From the NCBI RefSeq assembly GCF_902499115.1, contig NZ_CABVPN010000033.1:24094-88093 (forward strand): a stretch of DNA of 64,000 nucleotides. Reading direction: 5' to 3'. Shown here piece by piece: positions 25,762 to 34,873 of this stretch. The stretch comes from Burkholderia diffusa (GTDB lineage: Bacteria; Pseudomonadota; Gammaproteobacteria; Burkholderiales; Burkholderiaceae). How positions within the stretch are numbered: position 1 is the stretch's first letter; each line of letters opens with the position of its first letter. The notes beneath the pieces were generated by a model. That model made no database searches and had not been told where the DNA came from. It was given only the letters and a program-made list of their open reading frames with translations. The translations under genes and the position numbers were made by a program.

Positions 25762-26925
25762 ATGGCAAGTCTTTTTGCGAAATGCGAAATCAGATTGAGC
25801 TGGCTGTATCTTGCGCTCATGTTTGTGCCGGCTGGAATTAACAATGCTCATGCACGTGAAGCAAAGGATATTTTTCACGCGAAGTCGAGCTGGGGGCAGG
25901 AGTGTGCGGTGTCTGCGCTAGATTCGTCAAAGCAGGCGGTGATTCCGGAAATTTTCCCCGTGGTAATTCGCGGCACGCCCGGTCGAAATTTGGCTTCTGA
26001 ACAGCTCTACGCACCGGTCATGTCAATCGGATACCCATTCGCCAATTTGGGTTCTGCTTGTATGGCCGGAAACAAAGGCGCGTGCGATCAATTCTCGGAG
26101 TGGCTCGATAAGCTGGTGAATTCGGATGCGTTGAAATTCGATCGTGAGAAACACAAGGGTAGTCAGTCATCGTTGGTGACGGGGGAGCTGGCGGGGAATA
26201 GTACTCTCAGGCCAATTGCAATCTATACGTCGATGTTGAGACGGCATAATCTTATTAGTATGTCTGATCGCAAAGAGGTGTTTGATTGGATGCGTCGCCG
26301 TGCCGCCAATTATTCACATATTTCCGGTGGCGAAAATGAGGGACAACTGGCGCAGAACCTTGTGCTGAGCTCGGCCGCGACGCAACTCGCGGTAGGTATC
26401 ACCACGTCGGACGATTCGCTAAATGGCACGGCGGCCAAAGCATATCGGGCATATATAGATACCATGAGAAGTGATGGCAGCTTCCCTGCCGAATCGAGGC
26501 GTGGCCAATCGGCGTTGAAGTACGAGAATAATGCTATTGCGCTACTGGTGCTGGTGGCCGAACTTGAACTCGTGAAGGGAGTTGATCTTTACTCGTATCG
26601 AGGGCCTAGTGGCGATATTCATAAGGCGATTAAATTCTGGATTGATGCGTTGCAAAACGAATCCGTCATTTTGGGCTACGCAGCTGAAAATTTCGCTCCA
26701 ACTGATCCGGTTCAGCCGGATGGGAGGCAAGCATTGCATTTTCTTCGCCCTGATAGGGGGATGACGCAAATGGGATGGGTTATTCCATACATGCAAAACT
26801 TCCCAAATAGAGATAATGCAAAGAGAATCGCAAAGCTGATTGATCAAGGTAAGATTCAATTGCCAGATGATTTCGATAGTATCTTGGGGGTTTATCCGAG
26901 GTGTTTCTGGGCGATGGCGGAGTGA
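25762..26925 (+). CDS. alginate-lyase-family (AlgL-like) periplasmic protein
   Basis: A 387-residue exported protein. The ATG at 25762 follows a strong GGGAGG ribosome site and starts a signal peptide (hydrophobic LSWLYLALMFVPAG, cleavage after NNAHA). The mature region resembles the alpha/alpha toroid of PL5 mannuronate lyases, notably DGSFPAESRRGQSALKYENN and the following helix IALLVLVAELELVKG, and the WSNxN-type region is replaced by less clear sequence. Such enzymes trim or clear polymer in the periplasm during uronic-acid polysaccharide export. Given wecBC and ugd here, a uronate-containing capsule is the logical target. Activity is inferred. Confidence 0.75.
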   Translation: MASLFAKCEIRLSWLYLALMFVPAGINNAHAREAKDIFHAKSSWGQECAVSALDSSKQAVIPEIFPVVIRGTPGRNLASEQLYAPVMSIGYPFANLGSACMAGNKGACDQFSEWLDKLVNSDALKFDREKHKGSQSSLVTGELAGNSTLRPIAIYTSMLRRHNLISMSDRKEVFDWMRRRAANYSHISGGENEGQLAQNLVLSSAATQLAVGITTSDDSLNGTAAKAYRAYIDTMRSDGSFPAESRRGQSALKYENNAIALLVLVAELELVKGVDLYSYRGPSGDIHKAIKFWIDALQNESVILGYAAENFAPTDPVQPDGRQALHFLRPDRGMTQMGWVIPYMQNFPNRDNAKRIAKLIDQGKIQLPDDFDSILGVYPRCFWAMAE

Positions 26926-27194
26926 AACTCTGCAAAGGCGTGATTTGGGGGCGACTGGCAAGCGAATTGAGTTGACTGGTCGGCGTGGCACCGTGAAATA
27001 TCGACCCAATCCATCGATAGCCTCTGTGAAATGGGGCTGTTCGTGCCTGGAGGTACACGGTGCTCGTGACTGGTTTGGCGGATGGGCCCGCAGCTGTCCA
27101 CCCCATCTTGCCTTTTGTTTCGAAAAACTAAGCAGTCGGGTTCGGGATTATTCGGAAATCGGACTGTGACATAATTGCTATTGGTGAATTTGCG

Positions 27195-28382
27195 ATGCTT
27201 TATGAGGTCAAGGGAATTTTTGAAATTATAAAGGAGCGACAACTCGGATTCCGGGTCGTGTCTCCTTCGATGGACTATGTTAGACCATCCATCGTACGTT
27301 TCACCAATATAGAAGATTTTGATTTTTTGAGGTCAGGGTATCTCCGGTCGCAGTATCGAGATCAAAAAATTTCCGTCGATCCGTGCATATGCGTTGATCT
27401 GGATGATGTACTGGTTTTGATGGACGGAACCGTTGTGACTGACGGGGTTATTGTCAGAGATACGGTTCCAGGCATGGTGGTGAAGAATAGGGAGCGCTAT
27501 CGACTCATCACTCCGGCTGATGAAAATCGATGGGAAATAGATACATCCGGAATCGTGGATTCACCGGTTCCCTTTGCTGTATGCACGACTCGTTATGGCA
27601 TTCAATACTACGGACACTGGCTTGCCGAAATTCTGCCAAGAATTTATGCGGCGAGACGTGAGATCCCTTCAAACGCATGCATATTGATGCCCGGCAGTTT
27701 CAATAGCCCACACGGTGGACACCCGTCTGGCATGTGGAAGGCCATTCAGAAGTCGCTGTTGCTTGCGGGCGTGGAGTTTGGGGGCGTTGTCCCGCTTCCC
27801 GAAAAAGGCATCCGCATTCCGCGACTACGCTATATTTCGAAGATGGGGCCGACCGATCGAAAGGCGCCGGCGATTTATGAATGTTTTCGCGAGTTAGCAG
27901 GAAAATCCGGGGCTCGAACGTCCGACCGTCGAATTTACGTGACTCGCCATGATGCTGCCGATCGGCGGTTACACAATGAAAGTGAGGTCGTGTCTTTGCT
28001 CAGCGAACACGGATTCGAGTACGTTCGTGTTTCGGAATACGACTTCGCTGGTCAGATTGAATTGTTTTCGTCGGCGTCCGTGATCGCTGGACCGCTAGGT
28101 TCCGCGTTGACAAACATCGCCTTTGCTCGGTCTGGCACGTCGATCCTTCCGATGATCCCGGCTCACTGGGATGACATGTTTTTTTATGATCTGGCTGCGC
28201 TCGGTGGGATGCGTTGGTACGAGGTGCGCGGCCCGTTGAGCAGTAGCGAACACAAGCTGTACCATCGGAACGATTTTCAAGTCGATCTCCCCACGCTTCG
28301 ACGTGCATTGTCGATGCTCGAGAGAGACCTTGATCGCAAGGCTCGGATTCAGTCTTATGGGAAATACCCGCTTCCCGGGTAG
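27195..28382 (+). CDS. glycosyltransferase family 61 (DUF563) protein
   Basis: A 395-residue cytoplasmic transferase with the GT61 landmarks: CTTRYGIQYYGHWLAEILPR in the middle, RRIYVTRHDAADRRLHNE, and ELFSSASVIAGPLGSALTNI near the end. Bacterial GT61 members sit in capsule and LPS loci and add sugars of various kinds. The donor cannot be read from sequence. The ATG at 27195 follows a GGTGA-type ribosome site. Flanking gaps of about 270 bp on each side suggest it may be separately transcribed. Confidence 0.82.
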   Translation: MLYEVKGIFEIIKERQLGFRVVSPSMDYVRPSIVRFTNIEDFDFLRSGYLRSQYRDQKISVDPCICVDLDDVLVLMDGTVVTDGVIVRDTVPGMVVKNRERYRLITPADENRWEIDTSGIVDSPVPFAVCTTRYGIQYYGHWLAEILPRIYAARREIPSNACILMPGSFNSPHGGHPSGMWKAIQKSLLLAGVEFGGVVPLPEKGIRIPRLRYISKMGPTDRKAPAIYECFRELAGKSGARTSDRRIYVTRHDAADRRLHNESEVVSLLSEHGFEYVRVSEYDFAGQIELFSSASVIAGPLGSALTNIAFARSGTSILPMIPAHWDDMFFYDLAALGGMRWYEVRGPLSSSEHKLYHRNDFQVDLPTLRRALSMLERDLDRKARIQSYGKYPLPG

Positions 28383-28655
28383 GTCCGTTTGTACATCAAG
28401 AGGAGCATTGGAACTCGGTTTTTGATGTCGAGTTTGTATTCCCGCACCGAAGAAGGTGCTTGATTCGCATGCGATCGGAATTGGAGGTATTTAAAACTCA
28501 AATTCGGATTGCGATCAATCTGTTTTGGGAAATTTTCCTGAGGATCATTGTGAAATAATGGTGTCCTTGAAGATATCGATGTCCTGTCCGAGGCCCATGC
28601 AGACTGGGTTTCGAGGACACAGGAAGATCTCCCAATCTGTCTGAGAGACGTTTGC

Positions 28656-29825
28656 ATGAAAATCGCTATCGCCGGCACAGGCTACGTCGGCCTGTCCAAC
28701 GCCGTCCTGCTGTCGCAGCACAATGAAGTCGTGGCGCTCGACATCGTCCCCGAGAAGGTGGCGATGCTCAATCGCAAGGAGTCGCCGATCGAGGATGCCG
28801 AGATCGAGGACTACCTGCGCCACAAGCGCCTGAACTTCCGCGCGACGCTGGACAAGGAAGACGCGTACGCCGGCGCCGACTACGTGGTGATCGCCACGCC
28901 GACCGATTACGATCCGGACACGAACTACTTCAACACCCGCTCGATCGAGGTCGTCATCCGCGACGTGATGGCGATCAACCCGCGGGCGGTGATGGTGATC
29001 AAGTCGACCATTCCGGTCGGCTATACCGAGCGTACGCGCGCGGCACTCGGCACCGACAACCTGATCTTCTCGCCCGAATTCCTTCGCGAAGGCCGGGCGC
29101 TGTACGACAACCTGCACCCTTCGCGGATCGTGATCGGCGAACGTTCCGAGCGAGCCGAAGCGTTTGCCGGCCTGCTGAAGCAGGGGGCGATCAAGCAGGA
29201 TATTCCGACGCTGTTCACGGGCAGCACGGAAGCCGAGGCGATCAAGCTCTTCGCGAATACGTACCTTGCGATGCGTGTGGCCTATTTCAACGAACTGGAC
29301 ACTTACGCTGCGCAGCACGGTCTCGATACGCATCAGATCGTCGACGGCGTCTGCCTCGATCCACGCATCGGCGCGCACTACAACAACCCTAGCTTTGGCT
29401 ACGGCGGCTACTGTCTGCCCAAGGACACGAAGCAATTGCTCGCCAACTATCGCGACGTGCCGCAGAACCTGATCCGCGCGATCGTCGAGTCGAACAGCAC
29501 GCGCAAGGACTTCATCGCCGAGAGCATTCTCAAGCGCAAGCCGAAGGTCGTCGGCATTTATCGCCTCGTGATGAAGGCGGGGTCCGACAATTTCCGCGCG
29601 TCGAGCATCCAGGGCGTCATGAAACGCATCAAGGCCAAGGGCGTCGAGGTCATCGTGTACGAGCCGGCATTGCACGAATCGACGTTCTTCAACTCGTCGG
29701 TCGTTCACGACCTGGCCGAGTTCAAGCGCTCCGCCGACGTGATCGTTGCAAACCGCCTGACCGACGATCTGACCGACGTCGCAGGCAAGGTTTACACGCG
29801 CGACCTGTTCGGCGGCGACGCATGA
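28656..29825 (+). CDS. ugd: UDP-glucose 6-dehydrogenase (E. coli Ugd-type)
   Basis: This enzyme oxidises UDP-glucose to UDP-glucuronate with NAD. The 389-residue product has MKIAIAGTGYVGLSNAVLLSQ, VIATPTDYDP, IKSTIPVGYTE, FSPEFLREGRALYDNLHPSR, the helix KLFANTYLAMRVAYFNELD and the active-site Cys segment FGYGGYCLPKDTKQLL. The short length and DYDPDTNYF loop match the Ugd/Pmd short subgroup. It begins the high-GC second half of the capsule locus and overlaps the next transferase by 4 bp. Glucuronate is thus predicted as a precursor. Confidence 0.93.
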   Translation: MKIAIAGTGYVGLSNAVLLSQHNEVVALDIVPEKVAMLNRKESPIEDAEIEDYLRHKRLNFRATLDKEDAYAGADYVVIATPTDYDPDTNYFNTRSIEVVIRDVMAINPRAVMVIKSTIPVGYTERTRAALGTDNLIFSPEFLREGRALYDNLHPSRIVIGERSERAEAFAGLLKQGAIKQDIPTLFTGSTEAEAIKLFANTYLAMRVAYFNELDTYAAQHGLDTHQIVDGVCLDPRIGAHYNNPSFGYGGYCLPKDTKQLLANYRDVPQNLIRAIVESNSTRKDFIAESILKRKPKVVGIYRLVMKAGSDNFRASSIQGVMKRIKAKGVEVIVYEPALHESTFFNSSVVHDLAEFKRSADVIVANRLTDDLTDVAGKVYTRDLFGGDA

Positions 29826-30928
29826 TCGACCCGAAGTCCGGTCACGCGGCGCGCGCGGCGAGCGCATTGCCGCGCATCCTGTTCTTCAACGTGAACGGCT
29901 CGGGCATGGGTCATCTGAACCGTTGCCTCGCGTACGCGCGTCGCCTGCGGGGCCGCGCGCGCCCGTTTTTCTTTTCGCTGGCGTCGGCGATCGAGATCAT
30001 CGAGGAGATGGGATTCGAAGCGGACTACTTCGTTTCGCATTACTGGTCGTCGAGTTCGACGTTCGGCTGGAACAGCGAACTGGCCGTGCGGCTGGGCTTG
30101 ATGCTGGAGCGGGTTCGCCCGGATGCGGTCGTATTCGACGGAACGTGGCCGTTCAAGGGTTTGCTGACGGCCTGCGAGATGTATGGATCACCCGTCCTCG
30201 TGTGGTCCAATCGCGGGCTGCTCAAGGCCGATACCAAGACGGTGCCGGTGGACGAAGCATTGTTCGATCTCGTGATCCAGCCTGGTGAACTGGGTGCGAC
30301 CGAGGCGCGCGGGTCCCTGACGAACGGCGGCACGCGGCTGACGGTTCCGCCGGTCTGCCTGCTGGAGGACGACGAGTTGCTCGGCCGTGCAGCCGCGAGA
30401 GACGCGCTTGGCCTGCCGCAGACGGGTCGCTTCGTCCTCTTTTCGCTTGGCCCGGGCAACCTGAAGGATGTCGCCGGCATCGGGCACGGACTGATCGCTG
30501 CGTTCGAGGCGGCCGGATTTCAGGTGGTGTGGGCGCGGGCGCCCATCTCGGTGCGTGACGTCGAATTGCCGGCCGGCGTGTTGCCGGTCTCGGTCTATCC
30601 GTTGGCGCGCTATCTGCGCGCGTTCGATGCATTTGTCGGCGCAGCGGGCTACAACACCTGCTGCGAACTGGTGCAGTCGGGTGTTCCCGCGTTGCTGGTG
30701 CCCAACGCGCAACTGGTGGACGATCAGGTTCGCCGCGCGCGGATGGTCGCCGACGTGATGCCGGCCGTCGTTTCGGCGTGCGAGACCGAACCGGAGCGCA
30801 AGGCCGCCGTCGACGCGCTGCTGGGCATGTTGCCCGTTGCGGCGCGGCGCGCGGTGCCGATGAACGGTGCGTCGCTCGCGGCGGACGAGATCCTCGCCAG
30901 GATTGCTGACAAGAGGCGAACGCATTGA
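29822..30928 (+). CDS. MGT/MurG-like glycosyltransferase (GT1/GT28 type)
   Basis: A 368-residue GT-B transferase. The N-terminal acceptor loop NGSGMGHLNRCLAYARRL and the C-terminal donor-site segment GAAGYNTCCELVQSGVPALLVPN, with FVLFSLGPGNLKDV before it, match UDP-glycosyl transferases of the MurG/UGT group. There is no signal peptide. It overlaps ugd upstream and the frameshifted gene downstream (both ATGA-type), so all are co-transcribed. The sugar and acceptor are unknown. A role in capsule repeat assembly using UDP-GlcA would fit the context. Confidence 0.8.
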   Translation: MIDPKSGHAARAASALPRILFFNVNGSGMGHLNRCLAYARRLRGRARPFFFSLASAIEIIEEMGFEADYFVSHYWSSSSTFGWNSELAVRLGLMLERVRPDAVVFDGTWPFKGLLTACEMYGSPVLVWSNRGLLKADTKTVPVDEALFDLVIQPGELGATEARGSLTNGGTRLTVPPVCLLEDDELLGRAAARDALGLPQTGRFVLFSLGPGNLKDVAGIGHGLIAAFEAAGFQVVWARAPISVRDVELPAGVLPVSVYPLARYLRAFDAFVGAAGYNTCCELVQSGVPALLVPNAQLVDDQVRRARMVADVMPAVVSACETEPERKAAVDALLGMLPVAARRAVPMNGASLAADEILARIADKRRTH

Positions 30929-31477
30929 GCATCATCGACCAAACCCGGACCTTGAGGCGCGAGTTGCGCGCGCTGGCGGCGAAGCCCGACTGGACGTTGC
31001 TCACGCGCCATGACCTGCTCGCCGGAAAGCCGCCGGCCACGCTGAAGGAGCGCGCGTGGCGCGGTGCCAAGCGCGTGCTGGCCACGTTGGGCGTAATTCC
31101 GCCTCACGTGACGAAATATCCGTGGCTGCCGACCCATGAAGCATGCACCGGTTTCGGCCGAAGCGAACACGCTGCTGATCTGGGCGCCGGGTACGGAGCG
31201 CGATGCACTGCGCCGTGCGTGCGAAGACTTTTCCGCGCGGCTGAAAGGCAACGATACGCTGGCGCCGGTACTGGTGACCGACGTAGCCGATTTCGCCTTC
31301 TATTCACGGCTGGGCTGGCTGGTGGAATACCTGCCGGAATTGAGCGGTGACGATCGTTCGTATCACGAAGGAAAGCGCGCGTATCTCGCGTGGCGCTATC
31401 GCGGGGCGCGGATCGTGCCGCCGGCCGCGGCGCAGGCTAGCGACGCAGACTGGAAGGCATTGGTGGAAGTGAACTGA
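30925..31477 (+). pseudogene. frameshifted capsule-locus gene of unknown function
   Basis: The ATG at 30925 opens a frame (MSIIDQTRTLRREL) that makes sense up to VTKYPWLPT and then turns into Arg/Gly-rich shadow sequence ending at 31350. Starting at the CCC of 31133-31135, the +1 frame (31136-31477, MKHAPVSAEANTLLIWAPGTERD) gives protein-like sequence to a stop 2 bp before the deacetylase. Removing one C joins them into a single protein of about 183 residues. The second part has no ribosome site of its own. This is either a real inactivating insertion, a sequencing error, or programmed slippage. No family was recognised. Confidence 0.6.
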
Positions 31478-31479
31478 AC

Positions 31480-32454
31480 ATGATGGATAGAAATCGCTAT
31501 GCCATATTGACGGTGGATACCGAGGCGCTGCCCAAGCGCGCCACGGAAGATCACGTCAAGCGGCTGATGTGGGGTGTGCACGAGAAGGGGCGGGCCGGGG
31601 TCGCGGAAATGGCTTCCATCGGCGACGAGTTCGGCGTCAAGCACGTGTTCTTCGTGGACCAGTGCGGCGCGTATGCGTACCTCGACGAAACGAAGGAGGT
31701 CGTGCGTCGGCTGGATGCGGCGGGGCAGGACGTTCAACTGCATACGCATCCGGAATACCTGCCGGACTCGTTCTGGGCCGAGCACGGCCTTGCGCGGCGG
31801 CCGCAATACATGAATCAATACACGGACGATGCGCGTGCGGAGTTCGTGATTCGCCACTTCGGCGAGCTGATCGCGGCGGAAACGGGCAAGCCGGTGCTGG
31901 CGCATCGTGCCGGTTCATTTCGCTGGAATGCGTCGACGATCCGGGCGCTGAAGTCCACCGGCGTACGACTGTCGTTCAATAATTCCTTGTGCGCGGTCCA
32001 TGCCGGGCAGTGCAACTACAGCGAGCCCACGAATCTGCCGTTCCAGTGGTCGAACGGCGTGATCGAGGTGCCGATGACGGAGAAGAAGATCCTGCCGAAG
32101 GTCGGCAAGGACGAATGGTGGGCGCGCCTGACTTACCCTGAATCGCCGTATTTCCGGTTTCGTCCGTGGTGGGGCAAGCTGCTGCTCGACGCGTTCAGCG
32201 GCAGTCCGACGTTCTCGATTTTTCTGCTCCATTCGTGGTCGCTGCTGTATTGGGACGAGAACGGGCACGCGACGTACCGGGACGACCAGCGCGTCGAAGG
32301 CTACCGGAAACTCCTGTCGCGCCTCACGAAGGACTACGACGTGATCACGACGTCGGAATTCCTGGACCTGCAGTCCCGCGGCAAGATCCGGACTACGCAT
32401 ACGACCGATCTCTCCCTTGCCGAACTGAAGGCGGCCGGGGCGGCAAAAGCATGA
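31480..32454 (+). CDS. polysaccharide deacetylase-like (NodB/CE4 fold) protein
   Basis: A 324-residue protein with NodB-type landmarks. They are a strand with the catalytic acid (AILTVDTEALP), a metal-site HxH in VQLHTHPEYLP, the AHRAGSFRWNASTIRALKSTG segment, and a C-terminal HSWSLL His region. CE4 proteins remove N- or O-acetyl groups from amino sugars. With ManNAc-type sugars in this locus, a capsule or precursor deacetylase is plausible. There is no signal peptide, so it would act in the cytoplasm. It overlaps the following GT4 gene by four bases (ATGA). Confidence 0.8.
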   Translation: MMDRNRYAILTVDTEALPKRATEDHVKRLMWGVHEKGRAGVAEMASIGDEFGVKHVFFVDQCGAYAYLDETKEVVRRLDAAGQDVQLHTHPEYLPDSFWAEHGLARRPQYMNQYTDDARAEFVIRHFGELIAAETGKPVLAHRAGSFRWNASTIRALKSTGVRLSFNNSLCAVHAGQCNYSEPTNLPFQWSNGVIEVPMTEKKILPKVGKDEWWARLTYPESPYFRFRPWWGKLLLDAFSGSPTFSIFLLHSWSLLYWDENGHATYRDDQRVEGYRKLLSRLTKDYDVITTSEFLDLQSRGKIRTTHTTDLSLAELKAAGAAKA

Positions 32455-33791
32455 GCACGATGCTCGATTCGTTGCAGACGGCATTGACCGAGCCCCTGCT
32501 CGCGATGAGCCGTCGACTGACGGCGCATGTGCTCGAGCGCAAATTGAAGCAGCGTTCGCGCGGCGTGCCGTTTGTCGGCGATCCGGACAGCATGCTGTAC
32601 GTGGCGGCGAGCGCATTGCCGTATCACACGAGCGGCTATACGACGCGCACGCACGAAGTCGTTCGCGCATTGGCAGCTGCGGGCGGTCGCGTGCATCCGC
32701 TGACGCGGCCCGGCTATCCCGGCGATCGCGTGGATCGCCTGACGGATGTCGCCGGAAGCGAGACGCTGGTGAGCGAGGTCCGGTATCTGCATGCGAGTGC
32801 GCCGTTCAACAACCGGCCGGTGCTGATGTATGCGTTGCAGGCGGCGCCCGTCATCGCGCGCGTGGCCATGCAGCATCGCGCGTCGGTGATCCATGCCGCG
32901 TCGAATCACGTGAACGCGCTGCCGGCCCTGCTGGCGGCGCGGCAACTGGGCATTCCGTTCCAGTACGAGATGCGCGGGTTGTGGGAGCTGACGCGCATCT
33001 CGCGCATGCCCGAATACGAAGGGCGGCAGGGGTTCGTGCAGGGGCTGCAGCTGGAGGGTCTGGTGGCCCGGCATGCGGACAAGCTGTTCGTGATCTCGGC
33101 GCAACTGGGGCGGTTCGCGCGCGACCGATGGGGGATTGCCGGCGAGCGGATGCATCTGCTGCCGAATTGCGTGGACCCCGAACGGTTTGCGCCATCGGCT
33201 CCAGAGGAGATCGACGCCGACACCATCGGATATGCGGGCTCGTTGATCGGCTATGAAGGACTCGATACGTTGATCGAAGCGGTCGGCCGGTTGAACGGGC
33301 AAGGGCGCGCGGTTCGGGTCGAGATCGTCGGAGAAGGCGAGGCGCGGCCCGCGCTGGAAGCGCAGGTCCAGCGCCTCGGATTGTCGGAGCAGATTCGCTT
33401 TCTGGGCCGGACCTCGCCCGAGCAGGCGCGCAGGGCGATCGGCCGTTGCGCACTGGTGTGCATCCCGCGCAAGCCGTTCAAGGTTTGCGAGATCGTGCCG
33501 CCGATCAAGCTCGTGGAAGCGCTCGCGATGGGTAAGCCGGTGATCGTGCCGGATCTGCCGGTGTTTCGCGACGAAATGGGTCCGAGTCCGGCCGGCTGGT
33601 TTTTCAAGGCCGGCGATGCGGTCGACCTGGCACGGGTGATCGATGTGGCGCTGTCCGATCGCGGTACGCTCGCGGCGTTCGGTGGCCAGGCGAGAGAATA
33701 CGCGGCCACACAGCGCCGCTGGCGCGAATTTGTCATGAATGCACTGCCAATGTCGCAGGGTGAGGGGTTAAATGGTCGGCAGGGTCATTAG
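32451..33791 (+). CDS. GT4 glycosyltransferase
   Basis: A 446-residue GT-B transferase. The acceptor domain contains YHTSGYTTRTHEVVRAL, a loop used by retaining GT4 enzymes, and the inter-domain region QLGIPFQYEMRGLWE is well conserved. The donor domain has TIGYAGSLIGYEGLDTLIEA and a glutamate-containing VPPIKLVEALAMGKPVIVPD segment. The ATG at 32451 overlaps the deacetylase stop. Its end overlaps the next gene by 20 bp. A capsule-building role is inferred from context. Confidence 0.88.
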   Translation: MSTMLDSLQTALTEPLLAMSRRLTAHVLERKLKQRSRGVPFVGDPDSMLYVAASALPYHTSGYTTRTHEVVRALAAAGGRVHPLTRPGYPGDRVDRLTDVAGSETLVSEVRYLHASAPFNNRPVLMYALQAAPVIARVAMQHRASVIHAASNHVNALPALLAARQLGIPFQYEMRGLWELTRISRMPEYEGRQGFVQGLQLEGLVARHADKLFVISAQLGRFARDRWGIAGERMHLLPNCVDPERFAPSAPEEIDADTIGYAGSLIGYEGLDTLIEAVGRLNGQGRAVRVEIVGEGEARPALEAQVQRLGLSEQIRFLGRTSPEQARRAIGRCALVCIPRKPFKVCEIVPPIKLVEALAMGKPVIVPDLPVFRDEMGPSPAGWFFKAGDAVDLARVIDVALSDRGTLAAFGGQAREYAATQRRWREFVMNALPMSQGEGLNGRQGH

Positions 33792-34857
33792 AAAACTGGG
33801 TTCGTTGGTCTACGACTATCCGACGGTTGCAGAGGATGTGGAGCAGGCCGGACGCTTCGGGTGCCTGAAGATTGCGCTCGTTACCGATTACTTCACGGCG
33901 GACTGCCTGTCGGCGGAGTGTCGCGTGCGCACCATGACGCCTGCCAACTACGCGGACGTGATCGGCAACTGGAAACCCGATCTCGTGCTCGTCGAATCGG
34001 CGTTTCACGGCGTGGACGGGAGCTGGCGCTACGAGCTGGCGCGGCAATCGCCGCTGATACGGCTGAGCAAGCCGACGGCGATCTTTCGCCTGGTCGACTT
34101 CGCGAGGCGCGCGGGTGTTCCGACCGTATTCTGGAACAAGGACGACGGCGCTTTTTTCGACACGTTCATCGATGTGGCGAAGGTGTTCGACTACGTGTTC
34201 ACGACCGACGAAGAGTGTCTCGACCGATATCGGCAGCAGGTGCCCGCGCACGTGCCGGTGAACACGCTGGTGATGCCGTATCAACCAGCGTCGCATAATT
34301 TCTCGGGCTTCAATTTCGTCCGCAACGAGGCGTGCTTCACGGGCAGCTACTACCGACGCATCCTGAACGAACGCCGCCGCTTTCTCGACATGGTGTTCGA
34401 CACCTGCGAGCAGAGCAATCTGCAGCTCAACGTGTTCGATCGCAATCACGATCGCCTGTCGCGCTTCTTCGAGTTCCGTTATCCGAAGAGGAACGGGCTG
34501 CGCGTGCACGGCAAGGTGCCGCATCGGGAAACCGCGCACGTGTACAAGTCTCATGCGATCTCGATCAATGTGAATTCGGTGACGGGCTCCGAGACGATGT
34601 TCTCGCGGCGCCTGCTCGAGATTCTCGCGTGCGGCGGCATCGCGGTGACCAACGCGAGCCGCGCGGTCGATCGGTATTTCCGCGAGTTCTGCCATGTGAT
34701 CGATACGCATGACGAGGCACGGGAGTTGTTTTCGCGGCTTCGGCATGGCCCGTCGCAGGATGATCTGGACCGAGCCGAGGCAGGCGCGCGCTACGTACGG
34801 CAGAACCATACGTGGGCGCACCGGCTGGAAGAAATCTGCGCCGTCGTGAAGATCTGA
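33772..34857 (+). CDS. CgeB-like glycosyltransferase (Glyco_trans_1_2 type)
   Basis: A 361-residue protein with the pattern of CgeB/DUF3880 transferases. The N-terminal half has PDLVLVESAFHG and GVPTVFWNKDDGAFFDTFID. The C-terminal half has EACFTGSYYRRI, HAISINVNSVTGSETMFSRR and LLEILACGGIAVTN, which form the donor-binding region. There is no signal peptide. It is tightly packed after the GT4 gene and 16 bp before the membrane GT2. The linkage formed is unknown. Confidence 0.82.
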   Translation: MVGRVIRKLGSLVYDYPTVAEDVEQAGRFGCLKIALVTDYFTADCLSAECRVRTMTPANYADVIGNWKPDLVLVESAFHGVDGSWRYELARQSPLIRLSKPTAIFRLVDFARRAGVPTVFWNKDDGAFFDTFIDVAKVFDYVFTTDEECLDRYRQQVPAHVPVNTLVMPYQPASHNFSGFNFVRNEACFTGSYYRRILNERRRFLDMVFDTCEQSNLQLNVFDRNHDRLSRFFEFRYPKRNGLRVHGKVPHRETAHVYKSHAISINVNSVTGSETMFSRRLLEILACGGIAVTNASRAVDRYFREFCHVIDTHDEARELFSRLRHGPSQDDLDRAEAGARYVRQNHTWAHRLEEICAVVKI

Positions 34858-34873
34858 GGGGGAAGCGGTCACG

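Noticed and set aside
28383..28655. Insertion-sequence or integration remnant at the AT-rich/GC-rich junction
   Set aside because: No terminal inverted repeats, target duplication or transposase fragment could be seen.
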